From positions 62,001 through 126,000 of the forward strand of contig NZ_MAST01000009.1 in NCBI RefSeq assembly GCF_001758225.1: a DNA stretch of 64,000 nt, written 5' to 3'. The notes below the pieces were generated by a model. That model ran no database searches and was not told where the DNA came from. It was given only the letters and a program-made list of their open reading frames with translations. Every line of letters begins with the position of its first letter. The first letter of the stretch is position 1. Positions 58,208-64,000 of the stretch are shown one piece after another. Source of the stretch: Humibacillus sp. DSM 29435 (GTDB lineage Bacteria; Actinomycetota; Actinomycetes; Actinomycetales; Dermatophilaceae). The translations under genes were made by a program, and so were the position numbers.

Positions 58208-58828
58208 ATGGAGCGTATGTCCCGCTTCTCGGCAGTGCCCTCCGGTGATGACACCAGGTCATCACCGGAGGATGCCTCCGGCCCCGTCGCTCTTGCCAGG
58301 CTGCTTCAGCAGTCGGCCGGGGGCGACGAGTCGGCGTTTGCCGAGCTGTACGACCTCACCTCCGCTCGCGTGTTCGGTCTGGTTCGCCGGGTGGTGCGTG
58401 ACCCCGCCCAGTCGGAGGAGGTCGCGCAGGAGGTCTTCATCGACATCTGGCGCCACTGCACGAGGTTCGATGCCGACAAGGGCAGCGCACTCGCCTGGAT
58501 GCTCACCATCGCCCACCGCAAGTCCGTCGACCGGGTTCGCTCGGCAGAGGCCTCACGCGGCAGGGACGAAACCTACGGACACGCCAACATCGACGTCAGC
58601 CACGACTCGACCTCCGAATCGGTCGTCCAACGACTTGATGCCGAACGCGTTCACGAGGCCCTCAGTACCCTCACCGAGGCTCAACGTGGCGCTCTGGAGC
58701 TGGCGTACCTGGGCGGCTATACCCACACCGAGGTGGCCACCATGCTCGGTGTGCCCCTCGGAACGGCCAAGACGCGCATCCGCGATGGCCTCATACGACT
58801 CAGAGAGACTTTGGGGGTGACGACATGA
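58208..58828 (+). CDS. sigK: ECF sigma factor, SigK-like
   Basis: A 206-residue ECF sigma factor. Region 2 has FAELYDLTSARVFGLVRRVV and QEVFIDIWRHC. Region 4 has LTEAQRGALELAYLGGYTHT followed by LGVPLGTAKTRIRDGL. It directs RNA polymerase to its own regulon and is coupled to the anti-sigma gene by a 4-bp overlap. A second ATG at 58217 is possible. Confidence 0.92.
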   Translation: MERMSRFSAVPSGDDTRSSPEDASGPVALARLLQQSAGGDESAFAELYDLTSARVFGLVRRVVRDPAQSEEVAQEVFIDIWRHCTRFDADKGSALAWMLTIAHRKSVDRVRSAEASRGRDETYGHANIDVSHDSTSESVVQRLDAERVHEALSTLTEAQRGALELAYLGGYTHTEVATMLGVPLGTAKTRIRDGLIRLRETLGVTT

Positions 58829-59733
58829 CCGATGAGATCCACGAGCTCTCCGGCGCCTACGCCGTTGACGCTCTCGACGACGTCGAGCGGGCCCGGTTCG
58901 AGCGACACCTGACCGACTGTTCCACCTGTCGCGACGAGGTCGAGAGCCTGAGCGTCGCCGCAGTCGAGCTGTCGTCGGGCCTGGAGATGGCTCCGCCGGC
59001 CAGCCTGCGGGCCAGCGTGCTGAGCGGCATCACGTCGGTGCGACAGCTGCCGCCGCTCACCGAGCCGGCCGGCCGCACCGGCACCGCGACCGACACGCTC
59101 GGCGCTCGCGACTGCGACATCGTCGACAGCCCCGCCCCTACCGACCGACCGACGGATGCCGCTTCATCACCCGTCGTTCCCGCGGCTCCCCTTGCTGGGC
59201 CCACCGATGACCACGCCGCTGAGACCGGCGGCACCGTCTCGTCGATCTCGGAGGGCAGCCGCCGAAGCCGTGCCCGGCAGGGCACGCGCAGCCCATGGCG
59301 CGGTCTCATCGCGGCGGGTGCCGCGGCCGTGCTCGCCATCGGAACCTTCACGATCGTGCGCAGCCTCACGGGCGAGAAGGCCCCCCAGTCCGCCTCGCAG
59401 CAGGTGCTCGAGGCGCCAGACGCGACCAAGACGGTTCACAGCTTCGCCAACGGCGGCAGCGCCACCATCGTTCGCTCCGCCTCACTCGGCAAGGCGGTGC
59501 TGGTCGGCACCGACCTGCCCTCGCCGGGGGCCGGCAAGACCTACCAGCTCTGGTTGCAGAGCAAGGACAGCGCCTTCACCTCCGCGGGCATCGTTCCTGG
59601 TGCGGGCAACCAGGTGGTCGTGCTGGGCGGCGACGCGGCCACGGCCGCCGGCGCCGGCATCACCATCGAGCCGACTGGCGGTTCGAAGCAGCCGACGACT
59701 GAGCCGTTGGCGCTCTTCCCCTTCTCTGCCTGA
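58825..59733 (+). CDS. rskA: Anti-sigma-K factor RskA
   Basis: A 302-residue protein. The cytosolic N terminus has the zinc-type anti-sigma motif RHLTDCSTCRDEV (H-x3-C-x2-C). A variable linker leads to one membrane helix (LIAAGAAAVLAIGTFTIV) and an exported RskA C-terminal domain with LPSPGAGKTYQLWLQSKD. It holds SigK until regulated proteolysis releases it, possibly on redox cues. The linker is longer than in mycobacteria, with many Pro/Thr. Confidence 0.92.
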   Translation: MTDEIHELSGAYAVDALDDVERARFERHLTDCSTCRDEVESLSVAAVELSSGLEMAPPASLRASVLSGITSVRQLPPLTEPAGRTGTATDTLGARDCDIVDSPAPTDRPTDAASSPVVPAAPLAGPTDDHAAETGGTVSSISEGSRRSRARQGTRSPWRGLIAAGAAAVLAIGTFTIVRSLTGEKAPQSASQQVLEAPDATKTVHSFANGGSATIVRSASLGKAVLVGTDLPSPGAGKTYQLWLQSKDSAFTSAGIVPGAGNQVVVLGGDAATAAGAGITIEPTGGSKQPTTEPLALFPFSA

Positions 59734-59751
59734 CCGGCTCGGCCACGCGGC

Positions 59752-59804
59752 GTACGAAAGTGGCCACTCGACCTGAGAAATCGGTCGAGTGGCCACTTTC
59801 GTAC
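59752..59804. terminator. 22-bp perfect hairpin after rskA
   Basis: Arms 59752-59773 and 59783-59804 (left arm begins GTACGAAAGTGGCCACTC) are fully complementary around TGAGAAATC. It lies 18 bp after the rskA stop. It has no U-tract, but position suggests termination. Confidence 0.7.
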
Positions 59805-59859
59805 TTCGACGTCTGCGCAAGTCTTGCGGTGCCGCAGTTACTGCGTTATCGTTCGGAGC

Positions 59860-60267
59860 ATGCCAAGCCCTGACCACGACCAGCGCCACACCGCCCCCAT
59901 CGGGGCGGCCGTCGATGCGGCTCGGGCGGCACTGTCGGGCGTCGAGCCGGCCAGCCCGGTTGAGGCACTGCCCTTGTTACGGGTGGCGCAGTCGTTCGTC
60001 ACGAAGGCCATCGACGAGGCCATGGCCGCGGTCGTGCTCGACCAGGGCGGCAGCATCCGCACCGCCGGGGCCCTGGCCGGGCTCTCCGAGAATGCCGTCG
60101 GGCCCCGTCTGGCGCGCACCGCCCTGCTTTCGGCCTACGGGTCCGAGGCCGGCCGGGTGACGGCTGCGGGAGTCGAACGAGCGCGCTACGACCTCGAGGA
60201 GGGGCGCCACCGCGGCCCCGGCGAGGCGCCACCCCCCTTGCGTTTCCGGGCCCGTCGCCCCACCTGA
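59860..60267 (+). CDS. Small protein of unknown function
   Basis: A 135-residue, Ala-rich helical protein. GSIRTAGALAGLSENAVGPR resembles a helix-turn-helix, so DNA binding is possible, but I recognise no family. The ATG at 59860 lies after GGAG at 59855-59858. It is followed 54 bp later by the vWA gene. Confidence 0.65.
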   Translation: MPSPDHDQRHTAPIGAAVDAARAALSGVEPASPVEALPLLRVAQSFVTKAIDEAMAAVVLDQGGSIRTAGALAGLSENAVGPRLARTALLSAYGSEAGRVTAAGVERARYDLEEGRHRGPGEAPPPLRFRARRPT

Positions 60268-60321
60268 CGACCCGGCATCCCGAAGACCCGCAGCCCCCCG
60301 AAGCACGCCGAAGGAGAAGCC

Positions 60322-60975
60322 ATGACGAACCCGAACCTGACCCACCTCTACTTCCTGCTCGACCGCAGCGGTTCGATGGACTCCATCAAGAGCGACACCG
60401 AGGGCGGCTTCAACGCGTTCATGGCTGAGCAGCGCCGGTTGCCGGGCGAGTGCCGGGTGACCTTGGCGCAGTTCGACAACGAGTACGAGGAGGTCTACCG
60501 CGACCTCCCCGTCGGCGTGGTTCCCCCGCTGCGGTTGGCTCCCCGCGGCACCACTGCCCTGCTCGACTCGATCGGTCGTCTCGTCGGCGAGGCGGGGGCG
60601 CGCCTCGCCTCCCTGCCGGAGGAGCAGCGGCCCGGAGTGGTGATCGTCGGCATCATGACCGACGGGCTCGAGAACGCGTCTCGCGAGCTCACGCACGCCC
60701 ACGTCAAGGCCATGATCGAGCGACAGAGCACCGAGTTTGGTTGGCAGTTCCTCTACCTCGGGGCCGATCAGGACGCCATCGAGGTCGGTGCCAGCATCGG
60801 CGTCCCCGCCCAGCAGTCGATGACCTACAGCCGCGGTCGGGTGGCGGCGATGATGACGGCAACCTCCCGCAACGTCGGCGCTGCCCGGGCCGCGGTCGCT
60901 GCGGGCGGGTCGGCCAAGGACGTCTCTGCCGAGCTGTGGTTCGACGACCAGCAGCGCAGGGATGCCGCAGACTGA
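60322..60975 (+). CDS. Single-domain vWA protein
   Basis: A 217-residue cytosolic vWA protein with MIDAS motif FLLDRSGSMDSI near the N terminus, GTTALLDSIGRL and VIVGIMTDGLEN. It belongs to the type seen near tellurium-resistance or stress genes, but none are adjacent here. AAGGAG lies 7 bp before the ATG. The partner is unknown. Confidence 0.88.
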   Translation: MTNPNLTHLYFLLDRSGSMDSIKSDTEGGFNAFMAEQRRLPGECRVTLAQFDNEYEEVYRDLPVGVVPPLRLAPRGTTALLDSIGRLVGEAGARLASLPEEQRPGVVIVGIMTDGLENASRELTHAHVKAMIERQSTEFGWQFLYLGADQDAIEVGASIGVPAQQSMTYSRGRVAAMMTATSRNVGAARAAVAAGGSAKDVSAELWFDDQQRRDAAD

Positions 60976-61044
60976 ACCGGTGCTGACCGACCGTGACGCC
61001 ACAGCGGTGTCGCAGGCCAGCGGGCGCGGCCCCGCCCGGTCCGA

Positions 61045-61112
61045 CAACACACCGAGTAATCCCGAACTCACCGAGTAGTTACCGGGTGAGTTGCGGACTA
61101 CTCGGTGTGTTG
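61045..61112. repeat. Nested palindrome between convergent genes
   Basis: CAACACACCGAGTA (61045-61058) pairs with TACTCGGTGTGTTG (61099-61112), and inside it AACTCACC (61065-61072) pairs with GGTGAGTT (61085-61092). The right arm contains the stop of the siroheme synthase gene on the minus strand. A bidirectional terminator is likely. Confidence 0.75.
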
Positions 61113-62336
61113 CGGGGAGGCGGGTGGCCAGTCGGGGCCGAGGCGCACGACGTCACCGACGACGATCACCGCCGGCGACACCACGCCGCGCTCGGCCGCC
61201 AGACCGGCGATGGTCTCGAGCGTGCCGACCGTGGTGCGCTGGGTCGGGGCGAAGCCACGCTCGACGATCGCGACCGGGCAGCCGGCATCTCGACCGTGCT
61301 CGACGAGCCGGTGGGCGGTCTGCTCGAGCAGGTTCACGCCCATCAGCAGCACGAGAGTGTGGTCGGAGCCGGTCGGCAGCACGGGGATGTCGTCGTGGCC
61401 GGTCACGACCGTGAAGCCACGAGCCACGCCGCGGTGCGTCACCGGGATGCCGGCCGCGGCCGGAACCGCGACCGCGCTCGTGACCCCCGGCACCACCTCG
61501 ACCCGGATGCCGTGGGCCTGACAGGCATCGCGTTCCTCGCCGCCGCGTCCGAGCACGAAGGGGTCGCCGCCCTTGAGCCGCACCACGCCGAGGCCGCGTG
61601 CCGCCTCCTCGACGAGGATGTCGTTGATGCGCGACTGCGGCACCGCGTGGTGGCCGGGGGTCTTGCCGACGTCGATGACGCGCACGGATGCCGGCAGCCG
61701 GTCGACCACCCCGCGGGGCGCCAGCCGGTCGACGACGACCACGTCGGCCGACGCGAGCAGCTCGTGACCGCGTGCGGTGAGCAGACCGTCGGCCCCGGGG
61801 CCGCCACCCACCAGCGCGACCCATCCGGTCTCCGGGCGTCGCCGGCCCCGGCGCAGGTCGAGCACTCCCGAGGTGATGCCCAGCGCGATGCCATCGCGAA
61901 CCGTGGTGGCCAGCGCGGGGTCGCCGGCGGCGTACGCCGAGACCGTGACCCGCCCGGCCGGGGTGGTGACGTCGGTGCGCGCCGCGACGCTGACCCGCGA
62001 GGCCGCCGCATCGGTGGCGTCGACGCACCAGAGGCGCAGGGCCTCGGCATCGGCCGCGACCTGGGTGTCGGTGACCCGGTCGCCGGTGGCGGTGTGCACG
62101 AGCCAGGCGCCGTCGAGGTCGTCAGCGCCCTCGTAGTCGCGGGCCCACCACTGCACCCGTCCCTCCCCGACGAGGTCGAGCAGGTCTTCGCAGACCCAGG
62201 GCGCGACGACCCTCACCACAGCGCCCTCCTCGACGAAGGCCCGTACCCGTCGGGCCGACACCGGTCCGCCGCCCACCGCCACGACCAGCCGGCCCGAGAG
62301 GTCGACGACGAGCGGGAGAGCCGACTTCAGCGGCAT
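61098..62336 (-). CDS. cobA: Siroheme synthase-like: uroporphyrinogen-III C-methyltransferase
   Basis: A 412-residue two-domain protein. The N-terminal 160 residues are a precorrin-2 dehydrogenase/ferrochelatase-like domain (LVVAVGGGPVSARRVRAFVE). The C-terminal 250 are a SUMT domain with VALVGGGPGADGLLTARG, LKGGDPFVLGRGGEE and GVTSAVAVPAAAGIPVTHR. It makes precorrin-2 and siroheme, the prosthetic group for the sulfite reductase encoded two genes upstream. The stop lies inside the palindrome. Confidence 0.92.
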   Translation of the reverse strand: MPLKSALPLVVDLSGRLVVAVGGGPVSARRVRAFVEEGAVVRVVAPWVCEDLLDLVGEGRVQWWARDYEGADDLDGAWLVHTATGDRVTDTQVAADAEALRLWCVDATDAAASRVSVAARTDVTTPAGRVTVSAYAAGDPALATTVRDGIALGITSGVLDLRRGRRRPETGWVALVGGGPGADGLLTARGHELLASADVVVVDRLAPRGVVDRLPASVRVIDVGKTPGHHAVPQSRINDILVEEAARGLGVVRLKGGDPFVLGRGGEERDACQAHGIRVEVVPGVTSAVAVPAAAGIPVTHRGVARGFTVVTGHDDIPVLPTGSDHTLVLLMGVNLLEQTAHRLVEHGRDAGCPVAIVERGFAPTQRTTVGTLETIAGLAAERGVVSPAVIVVGDVVRLGPDWPPASPQHTE

Positions 62337-62358
62337 CCGCGTGCACCGCCCGGCGCGC

Positions 62359-63129
62359 TCACGTGTGCAACCCGCACTCGGTCTTGGCGAACCCGGCCCA
62401 ACGGCCGGCGCGGGGGTCTTCGCCCGGGGCCACGCGCCGGGTGCACGGCTCGCAGCCGATCGAGGGGTACCCGTCGGTGAGCAGCGAGTTGGTCACCACG
62501 TCGTGCTCGGCCGCGTAGGCCAGCACCTCGTCGTGCGTCCACGCGGCCAGCGGGTTGATCTTCACGAGGCGGTTCTTCTCGTCCCAGCTCACCACCGAAG
62601 TGCTGGCCCGGGTCGGGGACTCCTCACGGCGCACCCCCGTGACCCACGCCTCGTAGCCGGCGAGGGCACGAGCGAGGGGCTCGACCTTGCGCAGCTGGCA
62701 GCAGAGGGCCGGGTCGCGTTCGTGCAGCCGCGGGCCGAACCGCTCGTCCTGCTCAGCCACCGAGAGCTCGGCGCGCACGTTGACGACGTTCACCGGCAGG
62801 TCCTCCGCCACGATGTCGCGGGTGACCAGCGTGTCGGAGAAGTGGTAGCCCGTCTCGAGGAAGAGCACGTCGACGCCCGCGGCGAAGCGCGAGACCAGGT
62901 GCGGCAGCACGGCATCCTGCATCGAGCAGGCCACAGCGAGGGTGCCGGGAAAGACCTCGGCCGCCCAGCCGACGGCCTCCTCGGCGGTGGGGTTCGTGCC
63001 CAGCTCGCGAACCCCCCGAACGACCAGGGCCTGCAGCTCGTCAATGGTGCGGTGGGGTCGGTCGGGTCGGTGGGACAGGGGGGCCTGGTCGGTGCGACGG
63101 GTGGGCAGCCCCAGCGACACGGCGGTCAC
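62359..63129 (-). CDS. cysH: Adenylyl-sulfate (APS/PAPS) reductase
   Basis: A 256-residue enzyme with the PP-loop region FPGTLAVACSMQDAVLPHLV and the catalytic ECGLH tail. The paired motifs DPALCCQLRKV and IGCEPCTRR supply four Cys for a [4Fe-4S] cluster, indicating the APS-reducing type rather than the cluster-free PAPS reductase. It produces sulfite for the adjacent reductase. GTG 63129 overlaps that gene by 4 bp. Confidence 0.93.
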   Translation of the reverse strand: MTAVSLGLPTRRTDQAPLSHRPDRPHRTIDELQALVVRGVRELGTNPTAEEAVGWAAEVFPGTLAVACSMQDAVLPHLVSRFAAGVDVLFLETGYHFSDTLVTRDIVAEDLPVNVVNVRAELSVAEQDERFGPRLHERDPALCCQLRKVEPLARALAGYEAWVTGVRREESPTRASTSVVSWDEKNRLVKINPLAAWTHDEVLAYAAEHDVVTNSLLTDGYPSIGCEPCTRRVAPGEDPRAGRWAGFAKTECGLHT

Positions 63130-64000
63130 CGGAGGGCGTCTTCTTCAGCGCGGGCCGCCCAGGCCGAGAAGCTCTCGTCGGCCTCGCGGGCGTCGAGGTA
63201 CGTGCGCACCATCCGCTCGACGTAGTCGGGCAGCTCGTCGGCCGTGACCTTGAGGCCGCGGACGGTTCGCCCGAGGCCGGCTTCGTCGCGGTCGACCGAG
63301 GCGAGCCCGCCGCCCAGGTGCACCTGGAAGCCCGGCTGCTGCTCACCGTCGACCGTGATGAGCTGGCCCTTGAGCCCGATGTCGGCGGTCTGGATGCGCG
63401 AGCATGAGTTGGGGCAACCGTTGACGTTGAGCTGGATCGGGCGGTCGAGCACGACGTCGGCAAGACGGGTCTCGAGCTCGGTGATCGCCGCCGCCGCCGT
63501 GGCCTTGGTGTCGACGATCGCCAGCTTGCAGAACTCGATGCCGGTGCAGGCCATCGCGGTTCGACGGAAGGGGCTGGGCCGCGCGGTGAGACCCAGCTCT
63601 TCGAGGCCCTCGACGAGGGCGTCGACCGATGCGGTCGGCACGTCGAGCACGACGAGCTTCTGGTGGGCGGTGAACCGCACGCGCCCGGCCCCGACCCGCT
63701 CGATGAGGTCGCCGAGCCCGGTCAGCAACGTGCCGCTGATGCGCCCGACCACCGGAGAGGCGCCCACGTAGTGTCGACCGTCCTTCTGCCGGTGCACGCC
63801 GACGTGGTCACCGGGCCCGGTGGCAGGGGCCGGCGGCGGCCCGTCGGCGAGGTGGTAGCCGAGGTACTCGCGCTCGAGCACCTCGCGGAACTTCACCGGG
63901 CCCCAGTCGGCGATGAGAAACTTCAGGCGCGCCTTGTTGCGCAGCCGGCGGTAGCCGTAGTCGCGGAACATGCACGTGACGCCGTACCAGACGTCGGCGG
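63126..64000 (-). CDS. sir: Ferredoxin-sulfite reductase, 3' part
   Basis: C-terminal 291 codons; the frame is open to the window edge, so the start is outside. FRDYGYRRLRNKARLKFLIA is the typical central motif. The siroheme-[4Fe-4S] ligands are ACTGIEFCKLAI and NGCPNSCSRIQ. It reduces sulfite to sulfide with six electrons from ferredoxin. It is the first visible gene of the assimilation operon sir-cysH-cobA. A nitrite reductase (NirA) is the alternative, but the neighbouring cysH favours sulfite. Confidence 0.9.
   Translation of the reverse strand, partial: ADVWYGVTCMFRDYGYRRLRNKARLKFLIADWGPVKFREVLEREYLGYHLADGPPPAPATGPGDHVGVHRQKDGRHYVGASPVVGRISGTLLTGLGDLIERVGAGRVRFTAHQKLVVLDVPTASVDALVEGLEELGLTARPSPFRRTAMACTGIEFCKLAIVDTKATAAAAITELETRLADVVLDRPIQLNVNGCPNSCSRIQTADIGLKGQLITVDGEQQPGFQVHLGGGLASVDRDEAGLGRTVRGLKVTADELPDYVERMVRTYLDAREADESFSAWAARAEEDALR

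Noticed and set aside
1-64000. tRNA, rRNA, riboswitch and CRISPR arrays
   Set aside because: I scanned the intergenic stretches by eye and saw none. The window is nearly all protein-coding and a covariance-model search was not possible.

Overview
The window is strongly G+C-rich, with GTG/TTG starts, tightly overlapping ATGA/GTGA gene junctions, a SigK/RskA pair, DesK/DesR-type two-component genes and a siroheme/sulfite-reductase sulfur locus. This points to a high-G+C actinobacterium. An Intrasporangiaceae-like genome is my inference; no rRNA or tRNA is present to confirm it.

1-10 kb holds small metabolic genes (carboxymuconolactone decarboxylase-like, DUF2200, VOC, MobA-like nucleotidyltransferase, methyltransferase, GNAT, YhhN lysoplasmalogenase). 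A four-gene minus-strand operon follows: ATP-grasp ligase, S51-like Ser-nucleophile protein and two esterase-fold proteins. A HdeD-like membrane protein closes the block.

10.1-17.7 kb is a sugar-uptake locus (LacI regulator, xylulokinase-like kinase, a fused ATPase-permease, a second permease and a lipoprotein binding protein). It lies between two 352-bp direct repeats with no difference seen by eye. The left copy is the 3' part of the intact hdeD gene; the right copy is a truncated hdeD fragment.

18-40.7 kb is accessory in character. It carries gene remnants (XRE-like, DUF1016-like, TraG/VirD4-like) and an inverted duplication of a gene start. Intact genes here are a cytochrome b-molybdopterin fusion operon and a copper/DUF305 group (DUF6153, two DUF305, DUF3105, CopZ with a CsoR-like palindrome). 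Next is a stripped complex I-like operon (A, a vestigial NuoB-NuoD fusion, H, J, K, L, M, N), then a two-component system diverging from a SHOCT protein and a Tat multicopper oxidase.

40.7-64 kb returns to chromosomal-looking genes: a C39-like peptidase, an ABC exporter with its DesR/DesK pair, PnuC-NadR, and a five-gene MoxR / unknown / HEXXH+vWA / unknown / ANL-ligase operon. Then come an ArsR-AHSA1 pair with a probable leaderless promoter, a molybdopterin oxidoreductase-fasciclin-SigK-RskA block, a vWA protein, and the siroheme synthase-CysH-sulfite reductase operon running off the right edge.

The best candidates for undescribed biology are the complex I-like module without any visible electron-transfer subunit, the MoxR/vWA/ANL operon, and the ATP-grasp/S51-like/esterase operon. 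The 352-bp repeats around the sugar locus are the clearest structural oddity.
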